NCBI GenBank assembly: GCA_944341075.1
Contig: CALVLV010000006.1
Location: 17,701 to 81,700, forward strand
Origin: an uncultured Clostridia bacterium
Lineage (GTDB): Bacteria > Bacillota > Clostridia > Christensenellales > Borkfalkiaceae
Direction of reading: 5' to 3'
DNA length: 64,000 nucleotides
Part shown: positions 16,582 to 25,440 of the stretch, one piece after another
How the letters are laid out: every line of letters begins with the position of its first letter
How positions within the stretch are numbered: the stretch's first letter is position 1
Translations under genes and position numbers: made by a program
The notes under the pieces: generated by a model
Database searches by the model: none
Told to the model about the DNA's origin: nothing
What the model saw: only the letters and a program-made list of their open reading frames with translations

Positions 16582-17501
16582 TTATTATTCTCCTCTATCA
16601 TTGCAAGCATGGCGCTGTATAACAGCGCCGAAAAGTAGGCGTTGAATTTTATGTCGCGCAGGGCCTTGCCGTAAATTTCTGCGCCCCTTAAAAGTGCGGG
16701 GAGCTGCCAGCCCGCGGCAACCTTTTCGTCGCTGTCCGACCTCTTTCCGCCGGCCGCCGCGCGCGCCGCCGAAAAGCATATGCGCTGGACTTCGGCCACT
16801 ACCTGCCGTTTGAACTTGCTTTCTGCATACTTCATGGAGACAAGCCCCGCGGCGGAAGCCGTCTTTGCCGAAAGTATCTCCTCTGCGGCGGTGCGTATTT
16901 CTTCCAGCTGGCCCTGCGCAAGCGCAAGCGCCGTGCCGTATACCCCGCCGCAACTTGCCGCGGCCATGGCGTTGTACTTCCCGCCCGGGTTGGCCCGCTC
17001 GAGCGCGGCGGCTATCTGCCCTTCGGTGAAGGGCGGTATCTCCAGCAGACGCACGCGCGAAATTATTGTTGGCAGCACGGGCGAGAGTGTGGAGGCGCCG
17101 AGTATGAACGATACGCCCTCGGGCGGCTCCTCTATCACCTTTAAAAGTTTGTTCTGAACGACGGCCGAACATTCTTCGAACGAGCTTATCACATACAGCT
17201 TTCTGTCGCCCTCCGAAGGGCGCATGGCGCTGTCCTCTATGAGCGCGACGGCGGCCTCGGCGTTGAATTTTTTGCCCTGCTCGGGGTAGAACCTGCAGTC
17301 GGGATACGCCCCGCGCACAATGCGGCCGCCCAGCTTTTGGGTACGGTCGGTGCCGAAAAACCGCAGCGCAAATACGGTGAGCGCCTCGCTTAAGCATGCC
17401 GTGTCTTCAAAGGCTATCATATAGGCGTGCGCCAGCCTGCCTGCTTCGGCCTCGCGGCAGAAAATTTTGTATGCAGTTGTCTGTTCTATCAGATTTTCCA
17501 T
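16560..17501 (-). CDS. holB: DNA polymerase III delta' subunit
   Basis: This is the clamp-loader delta' subunit, 313 residues. Conserved features are LAHAYMIAF at the N terminus, KLYVISSFEECSAVVQNKLL, KVIEEPPEGVSFIL and the ISR motif of sensor 1 (PTIISRVRLLEI). It lacks a Walker A, as expected for delta', and the zinc module seems absent. It lies between tmk and ricT as in B. subtilis, although yaaQ and yaaR are missing between tmk and holB. Confidence 0.92.
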   Translation of the reverse strand: MENLIEQTTAYKIFCREAEAGRLAHAYMIAFEDTACLSEALTVFALRFFGTDRTQKLGGRIVRGAYPDCRFYPEQGKKFNAEAAVALIEDSAMRPSEGDRKLYVISSFEECSAVVQNKLLKVIEEPPEGVSFILGASTLSPVLPTIISRVRLLEIPPFTEGQIAAALERANPGGKYNAMAAASCGGVYGTALALAQGQLEEIRTAAEEILSAKTASAAGLVSMKYAESKFKRQVVAEVQRICFSAARAAAGGKRSDSDEKVAAGWQLPALLRGAEIYGKALRDIKFNAYFSALLYSAMLAMIEENNKWLKLSE

Positions 17502-17587
17502 GATTTTTCTGCCACTATACTGTAAGGGATTAATACGTTCGTTTTATTCCCTTACACTATACCCAATAGTTACGGCATATGTGCCGC

Positions 17588-18214
17588 TCAATCTATTATT
17601 TTGCGCTCTTTTAATATGTCTGTTATGTTCTGCCTTGTCTGTTCGCGCGGGCCGCTGCAGTCCACTTTTGCAATGCGGTCGGGGTAGGCTTCGGCAAGTT
17701 TTAAATAGCCCTGATATACCTTTCTGTGAAAGGCAAGCCCGAGCTGTTCCATGCGGTCGCCGCGGTCGGCGCCGTGCTTGCGTTCAAACGCGGCGTCCGG
17801 CGAAAGGTCTAAAAACAGCGTTAAATCGGGGCGGAAGTCCTTCATGGCGAAGCTGTTTATGCCCTCCACGAACTCCATGCCCAGACCCCTTGCATAGCCC
17901 TGATAGGCGAGCGAGGAATCTACGTACCTGTCGCACAGCACAAGCTTGCCCGCATCGAGGGCGGGGGCGACGATCTCGCGCAGGTGCTGGGCGCGCGCGG
18001 CGGCGTATAACAGCGCCTCGCACTCGTCGCACATGGCGGTATTTTTGCCGTTCAAAATTATTGTGCGTATCTGTTCGGCAATGTCGCTGCCGCCCGGTTC
18101 GCGCGTAACTATGTGCGGAATACCGCGCTGCGAAAGCCACGCCGAAAGCAATTTTATCTGGGTGCTCTTGCCGCAGCCTTCGCACCCTTCAAAGGTAACA
18201 AACCTTCCCTTCAT
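17588..18214 (-). CDS. tmk: Thymidylate kinase
   Basis: Tmk phosphorylates dTMP to dTDP. The 208-residue protein has the P loop FEGCEGCGKSTQ (8-19), the dTMP-binding TREPGGSDIAEQIR, DRYVDSSLAYQGYARGLG, and LTLFLDLSPDAAFERK before the lid. The start overlaps the decarboxylase stop by 4 nt (ATGA), which indicates coupling. Confidence 0.96.
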   Translation of the reverse strand: MKGRFVTFEGCEGCGKSTQIKLLSAWLSQRGIPHIVTREPGGSDIAEQIRTIILNGKNTAMCDECEALLYAAARAQHLREIVAPALDAGKLVLCDRYVDSSLAYQGYARGLGMEFVEGINSFAMKDFRPDLTLFLDLSPDAAFERKHGADRGDRMEQLGLAFHRKVYQGYLKLAEAYPDRIAKVDCSGPREQTRQNITDILKERKIID

Positions 18215-19551
18215 TTTTTTACCACCTTGATTTTTCCGTCTGTCAGCCCGAACGTGTGGCCGCCCTCCTTAAGTATGCGCACAGCGCCCTCGGTTATTAT
18301 TTCGCCCGCTGCCACCGCGGGTATGCAGGGCGGCATCAGCCCCGCGTTGCATGCGCTCATTCTGCCTATAGCCGCGTCGAGGGACACGTATTCATACGGC
18401 CGCGAAAGCGCATAAAGGTAGCTGTATGTGCGCTCGGGCGGGGGCAGTGCCGCGCGGCGGAAGTAGGTGCCGCGCACTCCCTTTTCCTTAAGCGCCCTTT
18501 CAAGCGCCTTTGCAAGCGCCCTGAAGTGCGCCGCCGTAGTAGCCACCGACAGGTAGAAAACTATATACCTGCCGTCGGCAAATTCGCAGAATACGCCGCT
18601 CTTTTCCAATTTGTGCGCAAGTATGCGCGAATCAACGGCCAGAGGCGCGCAGTCGAGGCAGAGTTTTGTGTAGTCGGCAGAGGGGTAAAAGCGGTAGTCG
18701 GGCCACTTTGCCTTAAAGTCGTTTACGGCGCTTTTTACCGCCGCAACGGCCTGCGGGTTGGCGGCGACATACTTATAGCCGAACTCCACCGAGGCCATTA
18801 CGGGATAGGAGGGGGAAGTTGTTCTGAACACCGAAAGCCCCTCCTTGAGCTTTTCTTCCAGCGAAAGGTCGTTGAGCAGCACGGCGGCGCCCTGCGTGAG
18901 CGAAGGCAGCGACTTGTGCGCGCTCTCCACCCACATATCGGCGTACACGCCGGCATAGCCCCTGCGCCCCTGTTCAAAGGCGAGGTGGGCGCCGTGCGCC
19001 CCGTCTGCAATGAGCACCCTGCCCGCGGAATGGAGCGCTTCGGCATACTTTTCGAGCGGGGCGACGTTGCCGTAGTAGTCGGGGGATACGGCTATCATGC
19101 CTATTATGTCTTTGTCGCGCGCGACAAGTTCGGCTATCTCGCCGCCGTCGGGCGGCAAAATCACGCCCTCGCGCTCCGGCCCCTGCACTATCACCGGCTC
19201 TATATTCAGCAGGCGGCAGGCGTTCCACACGCTTTTGTGGCTGTTGCGGGGGACTATCATCTTTCCGCCGCGGCCGCGCACGGCGTACATCATGGCGAGT
19301 ATGCCGCTTGTAGAGCCGTCGGTGGTGATATACGCCCGCTTTGCGCCGCACAGCATGGCTATATCTGACTGCGCCTCGGCAATGGCGCCGTGCGGGGAAG
19401 AAAGGTCGTCCGTATACGAAAGCTCGGTGACGTCTTCGCCGCAGATCTTAAGCTGCGCGGCAAGCGCGCCGCCGCCCTTGTGCCCGGGGGTGTGAAAACT
19501 CACGTGCCCCCTGCCCCTGTTTATGCTGTCTAAAATTTTATATTCGCTCAT
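18211..19551 (-). CDS. Orn/Lys/Arg decarboxylase family protein
   Basis: This PLP-dependent fold-type I enzyme has 446 residues. The PLP lysine is in ESAHKSLPSLTQGAAVL, with the upstream Asp in VLIADGAHGAHLAF and the serine motif TTDGSTSGILAM. It is the short YaaO/SpeA-like form without the N-terminal wing domain, and it stands before tmk as yaaO does in B. subtilis. The substrate (arginine, lysine or ornithine) cannot be told from sequence. The product would feed polyamine synthesis. Confidence 0.92.
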   Translation of the reverse strand: MSEYKILDSINRGRGHVSFHTPGHKGGGALAAQLKICGEDVTELSYTDDLSSPHGAIAEAQSDIAMLCGAKRAYITTDGSTSGILAMMYAVRGRGGKMIVPRNSHKSVWNACRLLNIEPVIVQGPEREGVILPPDGGEIAELVARDKDIIGMIAVSPDYYGNVAPLEKYAEALHSAGRVLIADGAHGAHLAFEQGRRGYAGVYADMWVESAHKSLPSLTQGAAVLLNDLSLEEKLKEGLSVFRTTSPSYPVMASVEFGYKYVAANPQAVAAVKSAVNDFKAKWPDYRFYPSADYTKLCLDCAPLAVDSRILAHKLEKSGVFCEFADGRYIVFYLSVATTAAHFRALAKALERALKEKGVRGTYFRRAALPPPERTYSYLYALSRPYEYVSLDAAIGRMSACNAGLMPPCIPAVAAGEIITEGAVRILKEGGHTFGLTDGKIKVVKK

Positions 19552-20163
19552 AAAGCTCCTCAGCGGGATGCCCCGATCGCAAACAATTTTATATTTTTAT
19601 CTGCCGTTTACACGGCAAAAACAAGCTGCGCTGCCGCGGACAAAGTGAGTGCGCGCCCGCGTTGAACGGGGCATATATGCCGCCCTTTTGCGCGGGAATT
19701 GTTGTAAAAAAGGCGGGCGGCGCTGAAATGCGCCGCCCGCCTTAAAAAGCTTAATGAAAAATCTGTTATTTTTCCGCGGCGCTCAATATTCCGGCCTGTG
19801 GGTATTTTTGTGATTATTTAGGTATTTGTAAATATCTGCGGCACCTTTATTACTGTCATTTCGACTGTAGCGAATGGAATGAGCGGAACGAAGAAATTTG
19901 TTAATACCATTGCTACGATTGAGATTTCTCCATGCGTTCGCTTTGCTCACTTAGTCGAAATGACATATTGTTTTTTAATAATTAATGTTTCAAGCAAGGT
20001 TTCCTTGCGCAGAAAGACCACAGCATCCCCCTGTACAGATAACCCTTGAAGAAACGAGCAAGACACGAAGCGTGCGGAACGTTGCGAAGGAGCTTACTTA
20101 AAATAACTCACGTTTGCAAGGCGGGTTTCCCGCCGCAGCAGGACACAATTTGTCGCGGAAGCG
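19552..20163. repeat. Gene-free region with repeats, upstream of the decarboxylase
   Basis: It holds a long terminator-like stem (19710-19743), a 110-nt palindromic repeat starting GTCATTTCGACTG and ending TTAGTCGAAATGAC (19857-19965), a phrase shared with 15525 (TTTCAAGCAAGGTTTCCTTG), and a sequence shared with 22310 and 22560 (GCGTGCGGAA.GTTGCGAAGG). No gene is seen. Confidence 0.6.
19710..19743 (-). terminator. Terminator-like hairpin downstream of lysS
   Basis: A perfect stem, AAGGCGGGCGGCGC and its complement, has a 6-nt loop and a T-run on the minus strand. It is about 550 nt past the lysS stop. Confidence 0.6.
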
Positions 20164-20287
20164 AGCTCACCAGAAGTGAATGGCGGCATTTCTATAATGC
20201 AGGGCACTTAAATATGCCGCCAGAGGAACTTGGTTCCTCAAATCACGGAAATTGTCGCGCACGGCCTGCGCGAAAATTTCGTGAGCC
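20164..20287 (-). repeat. Covarying hairpin element, copy B
   Basis: Ends are AGCTCAC (20164-20170) and GTGAGCC (20281-20287). The stems are TGGCGGCAT/ATGCCGCCA, GAGGAA/TTCCTC and a GAAATT.TCGCGC/GCGCGA.AATTTC arm. It ends 2 nt from the lysS stop codon. The preceding hairpins GGCGGG-TTT-CCCGCC and ACAATTTGT also have counterparts in copy C. Confidence 0.8.
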
Positions 20288-20289
20288 CT

Positions 20290-21813
20290 TTATTTTGTTT
20301 TGGGTTTCATTGTGGGGAATAGTATCACATCCCTTATGGTGGGGCTGTCGGTGAGCAACATCACCAGCCTGTCCACGCCCATGCCCAGGCCGCCCGTGGG
20401 GGGAAGGCCGTATTCCAGCGCGGTTATAAAGTCTTCGTCTACCTGCGCATTGCAGCCGGGTTCCTGCGCCTTCTTTTCCTTTACTTGCTTTACAAACCTC
20501 TCCTTCTGGTCGATGGGGTCGTTGAGCTCGGAGAAGGCGTTGCCGAATTCCTTTGCGCAGATAAAGTACTCGAACCTTTCAGTGAAGGCGGGGTCAGCCG
20601 GCTTGCGCTTTGCAAGCGGCGAATTTTCTACGGGGTAGTCGTATATTATAGTGGGCTGAATCAGCTTATCTTCCACAAAGGCCTCGAAGAGTGCGATAAG
20701 CACATGACCCTTGGTGGCATGCTCGCCCTCCTCTACCTCAACGCCCAGCTGCTTTGCGCAGTCGCGCGCGGCGGCGTCGTCTGCCCAGCTGTCGTAGTCG
20801 GCGCCGCAGAATTTTTTAACGGCCTCCTTCATGGTGTGGCGCGCCCATGGTGCGCCCATGTCTATCTCTGTGCCCTGATAGGTTATTTTTGTTGTGCCGC
20901 ACACATTTTGCGCTATGGTGCGGTACATGTCCTCGATGAGATCCATCATGCCGTGATAGTCGGTATAGGCCTGGTACATCTCCACCGAGGTGAACTCGGG
21001 GTTGTGGAAGGCGTCCATGCCCTCGTTGCGGAATATGCGGCCGACTTCGTACACCCTTTCAAGACCGCCGACGATGAGCCTCTTTAAATACAGCTCCGTT
21101 TCTATGCGCAGATACATGTCTATATCCAGCGAATTGTGGTGCGTTTTGAAGGGGCGGGCGGCGGCGCCTATTTCAAGCGTGGTCAGAACGGGGGTGTCTA
21201 CCTCCAGATATCCGCGCGCGTCGAGGTACTTGCGTATTTCGCCTATTATCTGCGAGCGCTTTACAAACGTGGAGCGCACTTCGGGGTTTACGATGAGGTC
21301 GAGGTCGCGCTGGCGGTACTTGAGGTCGATGTTCGTAAGGCCGTGCTGTTTTTCGGGCAGGGGGCGGAGCGACTTCGAGAGCATCTCTATATGAGTGCAG
21401 TGCACGGAAATTTCGCCCGTCTGCGTTTTGAACACAAAGCCCTTTATACCGATTATATCGCCTATATCGTAGTCCTTTTTATAGGACATGTAGTCCTCTT
21501 CGCCCACGTCGTCGCGCTTTACGTATATCTGTATAAGCCCGTCGCGGTCTGAAAGGTGCGAAAAGGACGCCTTGCCCATTATGCGGCGGGACATGAGCCT
21601 GCCGGCAATGGAAACCTGCTTGCCTTCAAGCTCTTCAAAGTGCGACTTTATATACGACGAATTTGCCGTTACGTCGTACCTGGTCTTTTCGTAGGGGTTC
21701 TTGCCCTCTGCGGCAAGCTTTGCCAGCTTTTCGCGGCGGATGCGCGCCTGTTCGGCAAGACGTTCAGTTTCCTCCTCCTCGGTGAGGGGTGTGTTGTTTA
21801 CATTATTTTCCAT
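20290..21813 (-). CDS. lysS: Lysyl-tRNA synthetase, class II
   Basis: This enzyme charges tRNA-Lys. The 507-residue protein has an N-terminal helix, an OB-fold anticodon-binding domain (SIAGRLMSRRIMGKASF), class II motif 2 (FRNEGMDAFHNPEFTSVE) and motif 3 (GLGMGVDRLVMLLT). Length and order are normal. It is transcribed alone towards element B. Confidence 0.97.
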   Translation of the reverse strand: MENNVNNTPLTEEEETERLAEQARIRREKLAKLAAEGKNPYEKTRYDVTANSSYIKSHFEELEGKQVSIAGRLMSRRIMGKASFSHLSDRDGLIQIYVKRDDVGEEDYMSYKKDYDIGDIIGIKGFVFKTQTGEISVHCTHIEMLSKSLRPLPEKQHGLTNIDLKYRQRDLDLIVNPEVRSTFVKRSQIIGEIRKYLDARGYLEVDTPVLTTLEIGAAARPFKTHHNSLDIDMYLRIETELYLKRLIVGGLERVYEVGRIFRNEGMDAFHNPEFTSVEMYQAYTDYHGMMDLIEDMYRTIAQNVCGTTKITYQGTEIDMGAPWARHTMKEAVKKFCGADYDSWADDAAARDCAKQLGVEVEEGEHATKGHVLIALFEAFVEDKLIQPTIIYDYPVENSPLAKRKPADPAFTERFEYFICAKEFGNAFSELNDPIDQKERFVKQVKEKKAQEPGCNAQVDEDFITALEYGLPPTGGLGMGVDRLVMLLTDSPTIRDVILFPTMKPKTK

Positions 21814-22413
21814 AGTCGTTAAAAATTAAAAAACTTATTTTTTTGAAGATATCGCCGCATTTTCACGCACAGATAACCCTTGGAGAAACGAGCATAAATC
21901 TCGCCATCACGCTTTGCGTGTAACAATCCCTCAGTCGGCTTCGCCGCCAGCTCCCTTTACACAAGGGCGCAAGAGAAGTGCGACATGCCCATTACTGTCA
22001 TTTCGACCGAAACGAACGAAGTGAGTGTAGCGGAGAAATCTATTAATGCTATTTACGCGATAGAGATTTCTCCATGCGTTCGCTTTACTCACTTAGTCGT
22101 AAAGAGCGAAGCGACGGAATAGCGTAAGGAACGGAATAGCGATTGTTGCGCATAGCGCCAATCGTGTCTTGCTATGCAAAGCGTCAATCGCGTCAATGAC
22201 AAGGTAAAAATGACCGAAGGTTGCCGCAGCGCGACAAAGTATTGCGAAGTTTATGCAAGGGAAAGCACGAAAAATTTGTGAACCAATAAACACGCAATAG
22301 ATGCAAGCAAGACAAGAAGCGTGCGGAATGTTGCGAAGGAGCTTACTTAAAATAATTTACGGGCGCAAGCAGGGTTTCCCTGCGTTAGCGCGACACAATT
22401 TGTCGCGGAAGCG
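21814..22413. repeat. Repeat-rich region between greA and lysS
   Basis: It contains AACAATCCCTCAGTCGGC with CAGCTCCCTTTACACAAGGG (21930-21968), a palindromic repeat GTCATTTCGACCGAAACG to CACTTAGTCG (21993-22100), a partly duplicated stretch with many AATCG/GCGCAT words (22130-22200), and the GCGTGCGGAATGTTGCGAAGG phrase. A lysS promoter should lie near 21830-21860. No gene is seen. Confidence 0.6.
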
Positions 22414-22542
22414 AGCTCACCAAAGAGGGAATTGCCCCGATTATATTATCGTGGGCCCCTGAAAAATCGGGGCAAGGGAGAGCTGGCTCTCCCAAACTCA
22501 CGAAATTTTTCGGGCGCGGCCCGAACGAAAAAATTGTGAACC
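22414..22542 (-). repeat. Covarying hairpin element, copy C
   Basis: Ends are AGCTCAC (22414-22420) and GTGAACC (22536-22542). Stems are TTGCCCCGAT/ATCGGGGCAA (10 bp), GGGAGAG/CTCTCCC and an AATTTTTCGGGC-type arm. It is preceded by GCAGGG-TTT-CCCTGC and CGACA-CAAT-TTGTCG hairpins. It lies 128 nt past the greA stop, and the GCGTGCGGAATG phrase is repeated on its far side (22574-22612). Confidence 0.8.
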
Positions 22543-22670
22543 AATAAACACGCAATAGATGCAAGCAAGACAAGGAGCGTGCGGAATGTTGCGAAGGAGC
22601 TTACTTAGAGGTAAGTGACTGAGCAAACCCGTAAACGCGACACAGTATTGCGCCGCATATATTGTGCGTT

Positions 22671-23144
22671 TTAGGCTATGGCGATTATTTTAAGCCTGTA
22701 CGACGACCCGTCGGGGCAGCTTACCGAAACTACGTCGCCGGCCTTGTGGCGCATGAGCGCAGAGCCTACGGGCGATTCGCTGGAGATGCGGTTTGCCATT
22801 ACGTCTACATCGGTAACGGAAGTTATGGTGTACGTTTCGGTATCGCCGAACTCCTCGTCCTCTACGGTGACTTTGCTGTTGAGGTGCACGTATGAATTAT
22901 CGGTTACTTCGGCGATTATAACCGCGTTTTTGATCTGATATTCAAGTTCGGCGATCTTGCCCTCGTTAGAGCGCTGTTCTTCCCTTGCGGCGTCGTATTC
23001 GGCGTTTTCCGAAAGGTCGCCGTGGCTGCGCGCTTCGGCAATGCGTTCGATTATTTCGGGGCGTTTTTCCTTTACGAGGTATTCGAGTTCCTTTTTTAAG
23101 TCCTCGTAATTCTTTTGAGTCATTTCAAAATACTGATCGGCCAT
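22671..23144 (-). CDS. greA: Transcript cleavage factor GreA
   Basis: GreA enters the RNA polymerase secondary channel and rescues backtracked complexes. The 157-residue protein has the N-terminal coiled coil with acidic tip DLSENAEYDAAREEQ and the C-terminal FKBP-like domain (GSALMRHKAGDVVSV). Length is normal. It has a consensus promoter about 85 nt upstream and a hairpin in the leader. Confidence 0.97.
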   Translation of the reverse strand: MADQYFEMTQKNYEDLKKELEYLVKEKRPEIIERIAEARSHGDLSENAEYDAAREEQRSNEGKIAELEYQIKNAVIIAEVTDNSYVHLNSKVTVEDEEFGDTETYTITSVTDVDVMANRISSESPVGSALMRHKAGDVVSVSCPDGSSYRLKIIAIA

Positions 23145-23189
23145 GTTAATTTATATCTCCTCGCCGCATAACGCGGCATAATAATACAA

Positions 23190-23217
23190 AAGTGATTCCG
23201 CAAAACAGTGGAATCAC
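23190..23217 (-). promoter_or_regulatory. Hairpin followed by U-run in the greA leader
   Basis: On the minus strand GTGATTCC pairs with GGAATCAC and is followed by TTTTG. It starts about 10 nt after the predicted transcription start, so it could be an attenuator or a stabilising 5' hairpin. Confidence 0.5.
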
Positions 23218-23232
23218 GTTTAACACTACTAT

Positions 23233-23261
23233 ATTATAGAGTTAAGATTAAAATTTGTCAA
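23233..23261 (-). promoter_or_regulatory. Consensus promoter of greA
   Basis: TTGACA (23261-23256) and TATAAT (23238-23233) on the minus strand have a 17-nt spacer. Confidence 0.88.
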
Positions 23262-23287
23262 CTAAATACCATTTTGCTGAAAATTTT

Positions 23288-24202
23288 TTAAAGCGCCGCC
23301 CCGGGGCCGCCCCACCAGCGTGGGACAAGCCCGCCAAGCGTTACATATGCCCTGTCGCTTAAGTCGGTGAGTATGCGCAACCCTTCGGCATGCGGAAAAA
23401 CCTGCATTAGCATTTCGCGGCAGGCGCCGCAGGGCATACCCGAAGAACCGTCCGGCATTATAACGGCGAGCTGTTTTATGCGGCTTTCGCCCGCGGTTAT
23501 CATTGAAGCAACGGCGGCGCGCTCGGCACACATGCCCAGCGAACAGGCGGTATCTATGCATACGCCCGTATATATGGCGCCGCTTTCCGCCATAACGGCG
23601 GCGGCAACTCCGCCCGCCTCGGCAAACGGCGACAACGTGCGCGCACCCTGAACGCTGTGCGCGGCGAAAAATAACCTGTCCCACGAGCTGTCGAACGAGG
23701 CAAGCGCAAGCGCTTCTATCTCCTTTACAAATGCATCCTTGCCATCGCAATACGACTGAATATCGTACGGGAACCTGCGCGCAAGCGCTGTTTTCAGGGC
23801 GGCATACTCCTCCCGTGCGGACGGGTGCGACCTGAGATAGTCGCGGAAGGCGAGGTGGCGGAATATGTTGGCGGTATCGCCCGCGCAGAAGATATGCAGC
23901 TGTTGCGTGCGCTCGTCGCCGCCCTTGCGGAGATAGCGCCTGCCCGGTATGCCGAACTCGCCCATATACTCATACCCAGCCTCTTCAAACAGGCGGGCGG
24001 CATTGTCTGCCGCGGAAAGGTCGGTGACTACCGGCATGATATCCACTATCGGCTTGGCGGCAAGCCCCTCTACGGCGGTGCTGCCTATGTGATATACCGC
24101 AACGCAGTTTTTGCCTAGTATGCGCCTTATGAGCGCCTCTTCGCGGCGGAATGCCTGCGGCCAGGCGGGGTCGTATTGCTTTACCGTTACATGCTGTGGC
24201 AT
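23288..24202 (-). CDS. GrpB-family domain fused to cytidine deaminase
   Basis: This 304-residue protein has two domains. Residues 1-165 match the GrpB/UPF0157 nucleotidyltransferase-like family (VYHIGSTAVEGLAAKPIVDIM, HIFCAGDTANIFRHLAFRDYLR). Residues about 175-300 match a homotetrameric-type cytidine deaminase with the zinc site CAERAAV and PCGACREML and the TGVCIDTACSLG strand. Cytidine deaminases turn cytidine into uridine in pyrimidine salvage; the GrpB activity is not established. All three zinc Cys and the catalytic Glu are present. The start at 24202 is preferred over a GTG four codons upstream. It has no close operon partner. Confidence 0.9.
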   Translation of the reverse strand: MPQHVTVKQYDPAWPQAFRREEALIRRILGKNCVAVYHIGSTAVEGLAAKPIVDIMPVVTDLSAADNAARLFEEAGYEYMGEFGIPGRRYLRKGGDERTQQLHIFCAGDTANIFRHLAFRDYLRSHPSAREEYAALKTALARRFPYDIQSYCDGKDAFVKEIEALALASFDSSWDRLFFAAHSVQGARTLSPFAEAGGVAAAVMAESGAIYTGVCIDTACSLGMCAERAAVASMITAGESRIKQLAVIMPDGSSGMPCGACREMLMQVFPHAEGLRILTDLSDRAYVTLGGLVPRWWGGPGAAL

Positions 24203-24263
24203 AATTTTCCCCACAGCGGCGCGGAAAAGTTTTTCCGCGCCGCCGCATAAATTACAATAAATT

Positions 24264-25439
24264 TTATATTGACTTTACAAAATCGCTTATGCGCTCTATC
24301 GCCTCGGCAAGCTGCGACATGCCCGTGGCATACGAACAGCGCACATGGTCTTTGCCGGCTTGGCCGAACGCCGAACCGGGCACCACCGCCACCTTTTTTT
24401 GCTGCAGCAGGCGGTTTGCGAACTCCTCGCCGTCCATGCCCGTTTTTGCAACGGAGGGGAACACGTAGAAGGCGCCCTTGGGCGCAAAGCACTTGAGCCC
24501 CATGGAGTTGAAGGCGTTTACCATAAACCCGCCGCGCTTTTTATAATCTTCCCTCATCTCTTCAACCACGGCAAAGCCGTCTGAAAAGCTTTCGGCAAGG
24601 GCGCAGTTGGCGGCGTGCTGGCTCATGCGGGGCGCGCACATTATGGCGTACTGGTGTATTTTGAACATTGCCTCGTCTATCTCTGCGGGGGCGCACACAA
24701 AGCCCACGCGCCAGCCCGTCATGGCGAATGCCTTTGAAAAGCCGTTTATAAGCACCGTTCGTTCGGCCATATTGCCCAGCGAAGCTATTGAAACGTGCCT
24801 GCCCGTATAGGTGAGTTCGGCGTAGATCTCGTCGGAGATGACCAAAAGGTCGCGCCGCTCTATTTCGGGAATTATGGCCCGCAGCTGCCCCTCGGTCATT
24901 ATGGCGCCCGTGGGGTTGTTGGGGTAGGCGAGTATTACAGCCTTGGTTTTGGGCGTGCACGCCGCGGCTATCAGTTCGGGGGTGACTATAAATTCGTTCT
25001 CGGCGCGGCACTCCAGCGGCACGGGCGTGCCGCCCGCCATATACACGAGGGGCGCATACGAAACGTAGCAGGGCGAGGGAACGAGTATCTCGTCCCCCGG
25101 GTCGCACACGGCGCGCAAAACAAGGTCTATGGCCTCGCTGGCGCCAACGGTGACTATGGTGTGCTCCGGCGAATACTTTACGTTGAACCGCTCTTCAAGG
25201 TAGCGGCAGATATTTTCGCGCAGTTCGGTAAGTCCCCGGTTGCCGGTATACTGGGTATACCCGCGCTTTATAGAGCGCACGGCGGCGTCGCGTATGTTCC
25301 AGGGCGTTACAAAGTCGGGTTCGCCCACGCCAAGCGATATGGCGCCCTTCATTTCGGACACGATATCAAAAAACTTTCTTATGCCGCTCGGCTCAAGGCC
25401 TGCGGCGCGGCTGTTGACAAACTTTCTCACTTTAGCCAC
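24264..25439 (-). CDS. Class I aminotransferase (PLP)
   Basis: This 391-residue aspartate-aminotransferase-fold enzyme has the PLP lysine in INGFSKAFAMTGWRVGF, the cofactor Asn and Tyr in LAYPNNPTGAIM and SDEIYAELTY, and the C-terminal Arg in VRCSYATG. It resembles the PatA/AspC-like enzymes of Firmicutes. The substrate is unknown, with aromatic or branched amino acids being likely. It starts one base after the stop of an Lrp-type regulator, which probably controls it. Confidence 0.94.
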   Translation of the reverse strand: MAKVRKFVNSRAAGLEPSGIRKFFDIVSEMKGAISLGVGEPDFVTPWNIRDAAVRSIKRGYTQYTGNRGLTELRENICRYLEERFNVKYSPEHTIVTVGASEAIDLVLRAVCDPGDEILVPSPCYVSYAPLVYMAGGTPVPLECRAENEFIVTPELIAAACTPKTKAVILAYPNNPTGAIMTEGQLRAIIPEIERRDLLVISDEIYAELTYTGRHVSIASLGNMAERTVLINGFSKAFAMTGWRVGFVCAPAEIDEAMFKIHQYAIMCAPRMSQHAANCALAESFSDGFAVVEEMREDYKKRGGFMVNAFNSMGLKCFAPKGAFYVFPSVAKTGMDGEEFANRLLQQKKVAVVPGSAFGQAGKDHVRCSYATGMSQLAEAIERISDFVKSI

Positions 25440-25440
25440 C

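Noticed and set aside
18256-19368. Long plus-strand frame opposite the decarboxylase gene (and similar ones opposite pckG and ypeB)
   Set aside because: GC-rich coding strands create long antisense frames; the minus-strand genes have clear motifs and these do not.
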